DNA of 64,000 bases, taken from assembly GCF_910596095.1 (NCBI RefSeq), contig NC_056550.1:23184001-23248000 (forward strand). Direction: 5' to 3'. Shown here one piece after another: positions 13,601 to 25,011 of the stretch. Made by a program: the position numbers and the translations under genes. Positions within the stretch are counted from its first letter, which is position 1. Each line of letters begins with the position of its first letter. The stretch is from Thunnus maccoyii. Its lineage: Eukaryota; Chordata; Actinopteri; Scombriformes; Scombridae. The notes beneath the pieces were generated by a model. The model worked only from the letters and a program-made list of their open reading frames with translations, did no database searches and was not told where the DNA came from.

Positions 13601-16600
13601 TGTGTACGCGCTGCGTTTACAGCATAAAATCTTTCTGCTCTGCCTCTGACTGTTACTGTGATTAAAATTCTTTTCACACTGTAGTCTGGAACCACTGCAG
13701 CGTCTGGTTTTTTGAAGGTGCAACATCCAGACACAAGAGCGGTGACTGAAAGTAGAGCTGCAACCAGGGTCCAAAATGAACTTATTTTTTACTGGCCGTA
13801 AAGCTGCATCATGAACTATCTGACTAAAAATAATGACCTCAAGTTTTTAGTTTGCAAAGTCATCTTGCATTACTTTAGCTCATACTTTTCCACACACACT
13901 TTACAGAAATATGAACACAGGAGCATAAACTGAATCCAGCATACAGAACATACTGACTTTATCTTTACCTAACTCATACAGTAAGCTCCTACACCTCATC
14001 ATCAGACATGTGTATGTCACTACCAGGTTGCTGTTGTGTGCGTGCAGAGCCCTCGACACCAGGACCTGTATTTGCGCACGTTGGTGGTGGAATAACTTAA
14101 AACGACCGTAAAATTGTTCCTTACATCCATAGAGTCGTGTGCTTGTTAATTTAGAGGCATTTTTGACACTAGAAGGGCTCTGGAGGCCCAGATAGCTGTA
14201 ACTGTAATAGATGTTTAAGATTGAAATGCCCCAACACAGAAAATGCAGCCTAGACTATTTTTTTAGAGATGCAGCAATATGGAATTACAGAGCCGATAAC
14301 AATAACAATAATTATAGATTAAGTTACTGAGGTTCAAACGTTTGTTGCAGCTGATACAATGTAATAACTGATTAACAATCCCTACAATAAAGAATATATT
14401 TATTTATTGTAAACTTGTTTATCATTTTAATATGTGGACTAATTAAAATCAGACCGTATCTCCTTATTGACGAGACCCTTGGAATAAGCTTTCATACTGC
14501 CAGACTGTACTGTTTATAAAAGCTGCAGTTCTTTAACTGGTTAACAGCTCTGTGGCATCATTCATCTTCTCCTGTGTCGTCGTCCCTCTGCTGGTCAGAC
14601 TCACTGCTGCAGGTGCTGCTGGTAGAGAGCAGGAGCAGGCTGCCGTCAGCCTAAAGTCTACAAAATTCAACTTATTTTAAAGATACTACTTAACTACTTA
14701 GACTCAGTTGTTACATACAGTGAACGTCTGTTTTGAGCTCATTCATAACAGTTCACTATTAGCATAACGAGCTCCGTATAGCTGTAAAACAAAGTGGCTG
14801 CGGATGAGAGGGGAGCAGGAGTCGACTGCTGGAAGTCAGAGACATTGTATTTAAGTTTATGTTCTTCTTGTTCTCTTACTGCCAGATTTTGTTGCACTTA
14901 CGGCAGCGAGCAGTTGTAGTCGACTCGAGTAAAGTAGAACCTAAAGTCTGTTTCATCCTGTGTGTGTGTGTGTGTGTGTGTGTGTGGTTGTAGCTCAGCC
15001 TCGCCCTCAAACAGGCATAGACAGAGCAGACAGAGAAGAAGCAAAACTCCTGATCTCTCCCCACTGGCTCCCATCAGCTGCTCGAAGCAGACAAAGTGTG
15101 TGTGGTTTGTGATCATCGTGATTATGTACAATCTGATATTCATCATTTAGCAGTGGTGCTGTGCTGCTGTTGAAAGCATACAGGGGAAACACTGAAGCAC
15201 ATAAAAAACACAGTGATGTAAACCTATATTATTTACCAGCCATCTGTCTAGTGGCCCCAATTTATTTTTCAACCAAATCCAAAATTTACCCACATTTGAC
15301 ACTTGGTGGGTGTTAATTCTGGACCCTGGCTGCAATAATTAGTCAATCAACAGATCGTCTACTATTTTGATAATGAATTTGTTGTTTTGACTCATTTTTT
15401 AAGAAGAAAATTTCCAAATTCTTGGATTTAGCTTCTCAAATGTGAAAATGCTCTGGTTTCTTTAGTCCTCTATGACACTAAACTGAATATCTTTGGGTTG
15501 TGGACTGTTGGTCGGGATAAAACAAGACATGTTAGGTTGCAGTGAGACATTTTTCATTTTCTAACATGTTACAGACCAAATAATTCATCTATTAATAGAG
15601 AAACTGATCAGATTAACCAATAATGAAAATATTCGTTAGTTGCAGCCCTGACTGGAAGCTGTACTGAGCTTCTGTGACACGATGCTTCACCTTGATTATA
15701 ATTTGCAAAAAGTAATTACATCAGAGATCTGGTTATTGCTTTTTTACAAGATAATAAAATTTATATCAAATTAAATTAATTCGTGTGTTTTTTGTCTCTG
15801 AGAGTATTTTTATTACCTGGCTTGGCAATCGGGCCACAGCACCGTGAGCAGGAGTCTGAGGAACAGACACGACTATGTCATCCAGACTTTGACCCTGTGG
15901 CTGAAAGAGAAGAATTAAATCAACATTTGGCACCATGATGGAAAAACAAACACATAACCAATAGATTTCCTTGACAGTCATTTCATTAAAGTTTATGACA
16001 AAACCGCAGAGCAAAGAGACTTTGTAGATGAGACGATGTGTGATTTGACCGCTCTGAGCTCTACAGCACTTTCATTTCAGGTGAGAAGCAACAAATAGTT
16101 AGTGGCATCAGCGCAATGCAACCAGACAGATCCAGTTCTCATATGAAGGTAATTTCAGATGCATGGCAGAGGGAGTGAACCAGGGCTGGATGAGACTAAC
16201 CTGCTGTGGCAGGAGTCCAGCGGGGCCGGGGAAGCGTCTGGTCCTGGGCCGATGAGGCTCAGAGCGAGGCCTCTTCTTGGGAAGCTTATTAGAAGCAGAT
16301 ACCAGCTGGACCAGACGATTAGTGAGGACTGGTGTGTGAAGGGGATGTGGGCTCAGAGTTGGGGAGCTCTGGGGCCCTGGAGAAATGGTCTCAAAGAGGC
16401 TGCGGGCCTGACGGGAGGGTCCCGGAGTTGACCACGGTCTCTGTGGCTGCTGAGGCCTGTTTAGTGTCCTAGAAAGAGGGCTGGGGGCCGGGGACGTTGC
16501 GGTGAAGCCTGGGAAAACACCAGGACTCTGCGGAGGGGCTGACAGGTGAGCAGGGCGGGGATTCGGAGATCGCACATGAGCAGCAGAAAAGGTCCGAGGA

Positions 16601-17185
16601 GGTGGCGTATGACTAGATGAGCCAAACGACTTGTGTGCAGTGCCGAGCTCTCTCAGGCCCCCCGCAGGTGGCCTCTGAGTCCCTCCACAGGCTGGGGGCC
16701 GCAACGATTTAGCTGAAGATACATTCTCAACAGGAGGCGCAGGTGGGGATGGAGCAGGAGGTTGAACCAGGCGGTCACACTCATCCAGGTCCGCCAGGTC
16801 GACATCCCAATCATCAAAATCATCCTGAGCCACACTGGGCTTCTGCAGCGTCTCGGTGTTGGGATGACTCTGATGTGATGCCAGATTAGGCTGAGAGACA
16901 TTCAGTGTGGAGGGAGGGGAGGAGGAGTGAGTCTGAGCGGAGAAGGAGAGCTGTCTCAAACCAGGAGCAACAGTTTGTCCAGCAGCAGTGTGCGTGCTGC
17001 TCCTTGATGCTGTGCCATTACACGGGGCAGCTGATCTCTCTCCAGTTTGCTGCAGGCAATTTTTCTCCGGCTCTCTGCGAGTAACAGAGGAGGCACGCAG
17101 CGCACAGGATGACACAGCAGCTGCCACATCGGCTGGTCCAGACGCTGAGCCCACAGCCCAGTCTGTCCCGAGCAGGTCCTGGGAG

Positions 17186-17238
<53 letters not shown>

Positions 17239-17614
17239 GTAAGAGATGGAGAACAGAAGGAGGATTATTATGTCCCAAAATGAGTTACAGTTGTCTGACA
17301 GTTAAGTATCAATTGAAAACAGGTGTGTTAGAGTGTGCTGGGACTCACCTCATCATCGAAGTCCTCGCCAATGCTGAACAGGCCACTTAATTTGCAAGTC
17401 TGTAACACAGGTAAAAACACACTCACGAAATGCTCTCACAACATGTTGCAGCAATAAAAGTCCAGATGTCATTTGACACGTGAAATCAGTCTATTAAAAT
17501 GCAAAAAAAGGAGAGAAACGAATCCCAAATCTCTGTGTTATTATCTGTGTGCAGTGACCGTCTAGCTAGCATATGTTAGCTCAGCAGGGATGGCTCACTT
17601 ACCATCGCTGTCAT
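5669..17614 (-). CDS. hrob: Homologous recombination OB-fold protein (HROB/MCM8IP, C17orf53)
   Basis: HROB is a nuclear factor that recruits and activates the MCM8-MCM9 helicase for repair synthesis during homologous recombination and crosslink repair. Ten coding exons: 17603-17614, 17349-17399, 16201-17178, 15817-15900, 13420-13554, 10974-11082, 9339-9424, 9086-9208, 8768-8954, 5669-5724. They join in one frame to 606 residues (human about 647). The N-terminus ends exon 2 in an acidic EDFDDE. Exon 3 encodes a long Pro/Ser-rich disordered region ending in the conserved RRFPGPAGLLPQQ. Next come QSLDDIVVSVPQTPAHGA, then an OB fold at about residues 396-516 (GLDERNPSCFL, KNKVPNMAVLLKNI, QGTVHRRLLE, HYLNVTPNNLLRIY). 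An acidic tail ends in DDLDELLGELPED. The donor after exon 5 (GTTAAA) is weak but the join matches the family. Intron 5 carries a solo LTR and intron 9 a LINE. Confidence 0.95.
5985..8240 (-). mobile_element. Degraded LINE fragment (endonuclease + reverse transcriptase)
   Basis: Read on the minus strand, landmarks of a fish non-LTR retrotransposon appear in the right order. They are an AP-endonuclease GDFN at 8043-8054 followed by LPHYQQYVKCYTRG, a linker piece RKSTGPDGTDEK near 7260, reverse transcriptase motif TEVPQGCVLS at 6795-6824, a worn FADD box reading SADNAALMG at 6692-6718, and a CLGAVVDSK segment near 6485. The 3' end (CCCCTTGGGGAGCGATAAAG on the minus strand, about 6002-6021) resembles CR1/L2/Rex-type tails. 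Many stops and frameshifts show it is dead. It lies in the last HROB intron in the same orientation as the gene. Both limits are approximate. Confidence 0.8.
10611..10647. repeat. (TA)n-(TG)n microsatellite
   Basis: Alternating TA passes into about 13 TG units in HROB intron 6. Confidence 0.9.
11823..12323 (-). mobile_element. Solo LTR of a retrovirus-like or LTR retrotransposon element
   Basis: A 501-bp unit starts TGTG and ends CACA. It is flanked by a perfect 5-bp target duplication GTGAT (11818-11822 and 12324-12328). Read on the minus strand it has a TATA-like TTTAAATACT (about 11981-11990) and an AATAAA (complement of 11902-11907) roughly 80 bases downstream, the expected U3-R-U5 order. 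No gag, pol or env sequence lies beside it, so it is a solo LTR left by recombination between two LTRs. It sits in HROB intron 5 in the sense orientation. The family (gypsy-like or endogenous retrovirus) cannot be decided from an LTR alone. Confidence 0.8.
14960..14986. repeat. (GT)n microsatellite
   Basis: About 13 GT units in HROB intron 4. Confidence 0.9.
17189..17232. repeat. (CA)n microsatellite next to a splice acceptor
   Basis: About 22 CA units lie in HROB intron 2. The run ends only about 10 bases from the acceptor of exon 3 (AG at 17180-17179). On the transcript it is a (TG)n tract, which supplies much of the region normally occupied by the pyrimidine tract. Length changes could affect exon 3 splicing. 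Confidence 0.9.
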
Positions 17615-19249
17615 GAGATATCGCGATGAAAGGCGTATTTGATCAGTTTGGAAAGGTGTATCGAACTTAGCGAGACATCGTATAAATATAATTTCTTATC
17701 CTTTTCGATGTCGTTACTTCCACGAGTAAACGCAGCTAGCCATCGGGCTGGATGAAAACTTTTGCTGCTGCTTGGTACCGCGCCCCCACGTTCAAACACG
17801 ACGTGATGACGTAGTGATGTTTTTACGAAGAACGTTGAAGCGCAGCGAGATGTTTCACTCCTCGTCACTTCCGCCCCCGCATCACAAATAGTTTAAGATA
17901 ATTTAAAACTACATCGCTTTCACTTTCATTTTCCTGCTTTCATTTGAAATTAATGAAAATGATTGTCGGTGTAATTTACTTGACGTTTATTTCTTCTATT
18001 TTTGGACATATTCACAACAAACTGACAACGTTTTATTAACCTTTAAGCCAACCTTTACCAGGAGGAAAATGGAAATTTGAACAGCTACAAATCCTTGATA
18101 ACTGCGAAAACTTTCTCTGCTGAGGAAGATCGTGTGATGCGATAAAAAGCCCCAAACCAGCTACCAATGCACCTTGTGGTGAGGTTGTTTTTCCAATGAC
18201 TTGTTACTTTTTTTTTTTTTAATTTCCAGACCATTTATTTTAGTTTGGCAAAGAAAACGAGGTTAATCTGTTGCTGTAATCTATCAGAATCTCGTCGGCT
18301 GTACATCCTGAAGAATTAATAAAAAAGATGTACCAGTATGATGTGAAGTAAGATGTGAAGGATGAATACTTTTACTTCCAAATATAGGCCTAGATTAATT
18401 TAGAGTGTATTGTTTCCCTATCACAGTTTTCTCCACCCTCCTCCATGAACTCAAACTGCTTTCTTCTAGCCTACATGACTGTTATTTCACTTATAGCCTA
18501 CTTTTGCATAATCCTTTGCTGCTTGTCGAATTTTAACTGGAAATACATGAAATTTAAAATGCTCCCATAATGCAATATGGTTCAACTGACTTTGAACCAT
18601 ATTTTAACATATGTTGTATGTATTATATGTACACAGACATCAGCAGTTGACACTATTTTCACCTGTAATAATAATTGACGTTTTACATGATTTCTTCAGA
18701 TCATCTATAAACTAAGAAGAGATGGAGTCTATCTTGTCATCTCCTGGTTCTTTGGTTTACATGGCTTTTTTGGAGAGATAAATGTCGAATAAATAGCCCA
18801 CTGCCATCTAGTGGTCATTTTGTAAAATACAAGTATCAGTTTGCATTCTGATCTATTAATAATTTGTGCTGGACTTATCTTTGGTCAACAACCTTGTGAC
18901 TGTGTCCACACAGAGAGGGCGTAAGATTTGGAGGTTTGCTTGTAAGATTTTACATCAAAGTGAAACAAGACTGATATCAGTTATGAATCTTTTTATTTGA
19001 CCTCTCCTTGGACCTCTGTGACTCACTGCACTTACAGTGAAGGGTGAGTAAACACTGTATGCTGACATTTCTCTGAACAGTGCTGCCCATTTCTTCAGAA
19101 GAGACACCCTGCTGCTTTACGGAGGTTCATGTATGGACTTTTCAGCTCTGATGGAACAGGAAATGGCATCAAACTATTTACTTTTTAACCTGCGTTCTCT
19201 GTACAACTTGCTAAAGGTTTACTTTGTCCTTTGCTCACTTTAAGGTGCC
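17615..19249. other. Intergenic region between divergent HROB and ASB16
   Basis: HROB leaves to the left and ASB16 to the right. The first 260 bases beside HROB are the likely HROB promoter, with a CRE-like TGACGTA near 17807 and a GC-rich block near 17870. A single copy of the repeat at 1660-2210 lies at about 18127-18215. Upstream of the ASB16 start codon a pyrimidine-rich run ends in AAG at 19244, so ASB16 probably has a spliced 5' UTR. No other gene was seen. Confidence 0.55.
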
Positions 19250-22006
19250 ATGTCAAGGGAAACATTTCCATTCTCTTCTACCTCACTGCGCTCGCTGAGA
19301 CTGGAGCAAGAGTTCCAAGACTGGGAGGATGCACGGCGGGCGGTAGCCCATAGGAGAGCCATGAGCAGGGCTCCGTTGCCCAGGGCCCCCAGGCCTCCAC
19401 CCAGACAGCAGCGGCTCCAGGAGGTCCGGGCCCCTCCGCCCCAGATCCGGTGCAGAGATGTGGCCGTCCACAACACGTTCATGTGTGGGGACATGAAAGG
19501 GGTGTATGCGGTGCTGAAGGACCCTGGAATGGTCAACGCCCTGATGGAGACGGTGCATGAGGAGATGGTGTGGGCTCCAGAGATGGGTATGAGTTCCTGA
19601 CTACATAAATGCTATCAATACTTTTGTCCTTACTTCCCTGACAACCTTTTTGTTCTTCTGTCAGGCATGTGGACGCTGAGCTCCAAGGTGAAACAGACTT
19701 CAGCTTTACGTCTGGCTGCCAGCAGAGGACACACAGGATGTGTGGAGGAGCTGCTGTTCCGCGGGGCCGAGGTGAACGACGACCCCGGAGGCAACACCGC
19801 CCTCCATGATGCCTGTATAGGCGGCCACGACGTGTGCGTCCAGCTGCTGCTCTCTCATGGAGCAGATCCTGAAGTGTTGGCCGCAGATGGCAGCGCTCCT
19901 CTTCACCTCTGCACATCTGCTCAGTCATTCCAGTGAGTGGTAAAGGAGCCATTTCTACTACATTAATGTCAATATTCTCTTCTCTATTAGGCCCAATTTC
20001 ACCAAAGGGGTAACTGAAATTTGGTTTCAGCTTAATCTTCTCTGATTTCCACTATTGTAGCAATAAAAAGTGTGTTATTAAGACTTAATTTTCTTAAAAC
20101 AATACAAATGGTCTGCCTGAAGTGTAAGAACCTTCAATTTTCTACTAGTTTTAAGGCAGTAATGTCTTCTGAGTCAGTATAAATGTGACATTTTTGGAGC
20201 GCAGATAGCTGATGTTGGTATAATCAGAATATGTGAATTGTCTCCCAGGTGTGCTAAGCTGCTTTTAGAAGGTGGTGCAGAGGTCAATGTGAGAAACAAG
20301 GAGTCGAGGCTCACACCTCTGCACGTCGCCGCTCGGCGAGGCCTTGAGGAGCACGTGGAGCTCTTCCTCTCCCACGGAGCAGACGTTTTAGCCACAAACC
20401 AAGAGGGAGAGACCCCTCTGAACGCTGCGTGCGGCGGGGCAGAGAGGCTGTCTGAGGCGGGCCGCTATCTCCGTGTGATTCAAAAGCTGCTGGATGCCGG
20501 AGCTAACCCCCGAACTGCGGGCAGGAAGCAGCACACCCCCCTGCACAACGCCTGCTCAAACTGCTGCCACAGGATTGTAGATGTCCTCTTGCAGCATGGA
20601 GCCAAGGCAGACGTCGCCAACTGTGCAGGATACACGCCAATGGACTGTCTGTTGCAGGTAGCAGATAATAAGGGCTGGGTAGATATCAAGGGAGCAACAA
20701 AGTGAAGTTTAGTATTCTAAAGTCAGTCATCCAGTAGAGATAAAGTTTCAGCTCCGGCAGTGAGATAAACACTTTTCTGCTCTGCTTTAAGGTGGTTGAA
20801 GATTACCCGGACCAGCAACCTGAAGCAATAGCACGGTCCCTCCTGAACCACGGAGCCAAGCCTGTTTCACCAAAGGTTAGCTAAAATAATCACACTGAGA
20901 GCCTGTGGTGGTACAGATACATGGCAAACAGGTTCACAGGAAAATGAAATAATGTGAAAGAAACAGTTGAATTCTTCTGCTGAGTTTATTAAAAATACAA
21001 CATTTTGGTCATGGACCTTTATCAAGGCATCGAATTCACAACATAAAACAACCAAATCTTTACACCAGGCTGCAAGAACCAATCAGTTACCGCATTAATA
21101 ATTGATTAAAAGCATTCTAATATGAAACAAACAATATGTCAAAATCTGTGGAATAGACAAGAAAATAGGCGATTTTTTTTTTTTTATCAACAAGATAAGT
21201 TCAAATAGGGGATAAGAGAGGCAGATCAGTTAATAACCAGTCCAAGTTATTATTCAAACGGGAAATATCCTTTAAGAAAAATAGAACTGAAAGTGAAAGT
21301 GAAAACTTAGTAAATAGTCCAAGGTTACACAACATCTGGCCAATATTTAAACACACTGATAATGAAAGCAAATGTAGAAATAGTGGAGACAACTGTTAAG
21401 GGAAATATAATAATAAAACATGGTACATACACACACACACAAAAGGTTTTTGTTAAGTCAGATAGTCAAGATAGTAAAGACTCTTTTTTCCTTCTTGAAT
21501 CTTCTTTATATATCTATTCTCAGTCACCTGTTGTAAGAAAATTCAAGTTGGATGGTATGAATTGGACATTTTCGAACTTCTTTCTCTCCTCTCTACAGAT
21601 GCTGAAGCAGTGTGTCCTCTCTATTTCCACTTTGGAGGTGATGCTGAACTCGTACACATCCGTCCCTCCCTGTGAATGGATGGACTCTCTGTCTGACGAG
21701 ATATACGAGGTGAGCTCTCCGCAGTGTTACGACGACTTTTTTCCCGTCTTGTTCTCTGTTCTGTCTCATGTTCATAGTGTTTGTGGGTTGTTTTTTTTTG
21801 TTTTTCTTCCCCCACCTCAGGATCACCCGTGTTTCTTTGACTTGGTACGTCAGCGGAGCGGTCAGCCTCGCTCTCTGCAGCATCTCTGTCGCTGCGCTTT
21901 ACGGCAGCACTTGGGAGCCGGGTGCTACTCAGCGGTCAGTAAAGTGGATATTCCCGGCTCTGTGAAGGATTATCTGCTGCTGTGTAATGATGGGACGCTC
22001 CAGTGA
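19250..22006 (+). CDS. asb16: Ankyrin repeat and SOCS box protein 16
   Basis: ASB proteins are substrate adaptors of Cullin5-Elongin B/C ubiquitin ligases: ankyrin repeats bind the substrate and the SOCS box binds the ligase core. The substrate of ASB16 is not evident from sequence. Six coding exons, 19250-19586, 19665-19932, 20249-20657, 20792-20875, 21599-21709 and 21821-22006, join in frame to 464 residues (human about 453). The start MSRETFPF matches the family N-terminus. About six ankyrin repeats lie at roughly residues 123-328 (TALHDACIGGH, SAPLHLCTSA, TPLHVAARRGLEEHV, TPLHNACSN), with a weaker seventh after TPMDCLLQ. The SOCS box starts SLQHLCRCALRQHLG (421-435) and ends VDIPGSVKDYLL. 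Confidence 0.95.
20980..21030 (-). repeat. Possible tail of a dispersed fish repeat
   Basis: Within ASB16 intron 4 the minus strand carries a stretch ending in TTGTATTTTTAATAAA preceded by GGTCCATGACCAAAATG. This looks like a motif seen at the ends of dispersed fish retroelements. The match rests on memory of the motif only and the limits are unclear. Confidence 0.25.
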
Positions 22007-22219
22007 ATTGATTTTTTTTTTATTGCATACATTAACAACAACAGGATGGTGCTTGCAGTCTACTTTAGATGACAATAATTTGTTTCTGTTGTTTTCTCAT
22101 TTTTTAACTTGTTTTTGTCAGCTTTGAAATGCTTTTAATTGAACTGTTTATGTTTGGACGATGTCTAAGTGAAGTGAATCAGGAGACTTTTGTTTCTGGA
22201 GTTTCTTCAAGAAAACACA

Positions 22220-22225
22220 AATAAA
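22220..22225 (+). terminator. asb16: Poly(A) signal, probable for ASB16
   Basis: A canonical AATAAA lies 214 bases after the ASB16 stop codon and is the first one downstream, giving a short 3' UTR. Confidence 0.65.
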
Positions 22226-22469
22226 AACAACATTACCTCCTACTGGATTATTAATTATGTATTTTTAAATGTATTTATTTCTCCAGGATTAGCTGGTTGG
22301 TGCTATTGTCAATTTCAGCAGTAAAGTGTCTGCACAAAAATATTAATGTTCTATAAAAGATTCATCAAAAATAAACATTGTTTGAATTACTCTATATACA
22401 CAAATGGGATATCATATCTTGCATCTGATATGCTTTTGTAATTGCTCACTTTTCATACGAGTAAATGTT

Positions 22470-23030
22470 GTACTAAAAGCAGTGCTGGAAGTTAATTTAC
22501 TCAAGTACTGTACTTGTGTACTTGAGTATTTCCATTTTATGCTACTTACAGTATATTTCTACGGCAATTCAGAGGATAATATTGAACTTTTTACTCCTCT
22601 GTATTTATTTCACAGTTACAGCTACTAGTTACTCTCCAGATTAAGATTTTATATACAAAGCATATAGTATGATTCCTTTAGTCCATATCTTATGACATGA
22701 AATAAAAATAATGGTAATAATATATATAATACTTACAGTATATTTCTATTTTTCCACAGTTCAGAGGTTAGAATTGTACTTTTTACCACATTTCTTTTAC
22801 TTTCTAGTTATGTACCAGATTCAGTCAGACACCATAGTACATATTTTATAACATGAAATAACAATAACAGTAACAATAATAGTAATAATGTATATAATAG
22901 TTACAGTATATTTCTATTTTACCACAATTCAGAGGAAAATGTTCTTTTTACCCTACTATATTTATTTCACAGTTACAGTTACTTATCAGATTAAGACTTG
23001 AAGTACAACACATATCATTTTAGAATATTT
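22470..23030. repeat. hAT-like repeat end with internal tandem copies
   Basis: The stretch begins with the same type of sequence as the left end of the element at 23903 (AGCAGTGCTGGAAGT, then ACTGTACTTGTGTACTTGAG). It then repeats a block of about 170-190 bp three times, marked by TTACAGTATATTTCTA near 22546, 22733 and 22900, each followed by an AATTCAGAGG-like phrase. It is an old, partly amplified copy of the same family. Confidence 0.65.
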
Positions 23031-23902
23031 TTAACATTTAACATTTTTTAAACAAAAGATTAATTGAAAAATTGGTGGTAATAATAATATAATAGTAATA
23101 ATTAGAATGAGTTGTACCTCAACAAGCAACAACATTAAAATGCTGCTTACACATGGAGAATATTGCTTTATTGTAATATAAAATAACAACACTGCCATTC
23201 TGTCTGCATAGTGAAAACTTTCTGCTCACATTTTGCTGATAATATTTGTACTTTTACTTTTTAGTAAAGTCAGTTTAACACCTGAAGTTGTTTTCACATT
23301 CATCTGCTGAAAGTGGAAATTTTCTCTGAGCTCATTGAAAATCTAATTGTTAGTTGTGGACCTACAATCATGATTTGTAACATCACAACTAGTTTGAAAA
23401 CTAATCCTGGTCCAATATTCAACTTACACAAGTGTGAACTTGAAGCCTCCAGTGCACAAACACTGAGAATGGACTTAACAGTGAGGTAAGAGTCGTTTTC
23501 TGTCCAGCAGTTAAACTAATAGTTAAAGTAGATGCCATTTTAAAGATTTTAAAGTGTTAATTATACCTTTTTTGTGGAAAAAACATATCAGACACACATT
23601 ATTATCCCAAGTAGAGTATTTATCTATATCTTAATACATGTCTAGAGGGGATCTTTAAGTGAATGCAAACTTTTACTTTTTAATGGATTATTTTTACATT
23701 GTGAAATTGCTAATTTTATGTTCTTCCACCAATGTTAAAAATATGGTTTGAGATCAATTTTAAAATATAGCCCTAACAAGTGGCCAGAATAAACTGTGTG
23801 AATGTCCAACATGTATCATGGATATAATGTATGATTTGTGAAAATAGAAAACATTTCCATTGCTAGTAATCAGACCCTTCATCCTGTGACCAGCCTGGTA
23901 AA

Positions 23903-24743
23903 CAATGGTGGAAAGTATTTAAGTACTGTACTTAATACAGTTTTGAGGTACTTGTACTTTGAGTATTTCCATTTGATGCTACTTTATTCTTCTACTCCAC
24001 TACATTTATTTGACAGCTGTAGTTACTTTTCAGATGAAGATTTGACACAATGGATAATATAACAAGCTTTTAAAATACAACACATTGTTAAAGATGAAAC
24101 CAGTGGTTTCCAACCTTTTTGGCTTTTGACGTCTTACAAAAAGCAGTGTGTAGTCGGGGTCACATTTCACATGTTTATGAGTTGTTAACAGCTCCACCAA
24201 ATAGTGATTTTTCCCTCTAAACTTCTCACATGGTTTCATTTCAATAAATGTCCAAATGATCCAATATTTCACCAAAAATCAAAGATTAGAGAAAAAGTCC
24301 AAAAACTGAAAACAGATTTGTGTATCAGAACTTTGTTTTTTCTTCTTTCGTCTCCCATTAATCATCTCATGACCCCTCAAATTTATCTGCTGACCCTTTG
24401 GAAGAGCCCGACCCCTAGGTTGGGAGCCACTGGACTAAACTAGCTAACTGTATATAAAGTAGTTGAAACTAGCTCCACCTCCAGCAGCTACAACAGTAAC
24501 ATGCTGCTCTAACACTGATGCTTCACTATTAATAATCTAATGATGTCATATATAATAATATATCAGTCAGAGGGACCAAAGCACTACTTTTACTGCAATA
24601 CATTAACTACATCAAGCTCATAATACTCAAGTACTTTTACTTAAGTAGGCTTTTAAAAGCAGGACTTTGACTTGTGATGCAGTATTTGTACATTTTTGGT
24701 ACTTTTACTTAAGTAAAGGGTCTGAATCCTTCTCCCACCACTG
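23903..24743 (+). mobile_element. Non-autonomous hAT element, composite, 841 bp
   Basis: The ends are CAATGGTGGAAAG and CCCACCACTG, imperfect inverted repeats. A perfect 8-bp target duplication CTGGTAAA flanks them (23895-23902 and 24744-24751), the hallmark of hAT insertion. The arms are rich in ACTTAAGTA and GTACTTGTACTT phrases common in fish genomes. No transposase is encoded. A second MITE (24101-24432) is nested inside. A worn copy of the whole composite lies inverted at about 37741-38510. Confidence 0.85.
24101..24432 (+). mobile_element. Inner hAT-like MITE nested in the 23903 element
   Basis: A 332-bp unit with ends CAGTGGTTTCCAACC and GGTTGGGAGCCACTG. The flanks GATGAAAC (24093-24100) and GACTAAAC (24433-24440) match at six of eight bases, a worn target duplication. 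The same unit with the same flanks appears inverted at 37985-38285. Confidence 0.8.
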
Positions 24744-24895
24744 CTGGTAAATGCACACATATAGACAAACTATTACACTATTATTACGGTGGATGTACAA
24801 TGATGATGATGATGAGGAGCAACAGGCGTGTCTCATTTCCAAAACAAGCCCCCCCCCCCCTCCCTCCTCCTCCCACCTCTCACACAGCCCGGTGA

Positions 24896-24903
24896 TGACG
24901 TCA
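24896..24903. promoter_or_regulatory. tmub2: Consensus CRE palindrome in the TMUB2 promoter
   Basis: A perfect TGACGTCA lies about 110 bases upstream of the donor of the inferred first TMUB2 exon. This is the CREB/ATF binding site and typically sits near the start of CpG-type promoters. Function is inferred from position only. Confidence 0.6.
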
Positions 24904-24919
24904 CGTCGCCTCGTCGCCT

Positions 24920-25011
24920 CTGTGTTTATTACGGTATGTGGTTTTTAAGGAGCAGCTGCTAACTAGCATCGAGGCTCGCCTTCAAACATGCTCTGATTTC
25001 ACAGCTGGCAG
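24920..25011 (+). other. tmub2: Probable TMUB2 non-coding first exon
   Basis: A consensus donor GTAAGAG begins at 25012, after GCTGGCAG. The next exon acceptor (TTCTCCAG at 26553-26560) lies 15 bases before the TMUB2 start codon. The 5' limit is a guess; the start site was not determined. Confidence 0.45.

Noticed and set aside
16108-17280. Cys-Val repeat openings (CVCVCV) before the HROB exon and similar frames near 2775, 5145, 30253 and 41293
   Set aside because: These are translations of (AC)n or (GT)n microsatellites, not coding sequence. The real HROB exon starts at the acceptor at 17178.
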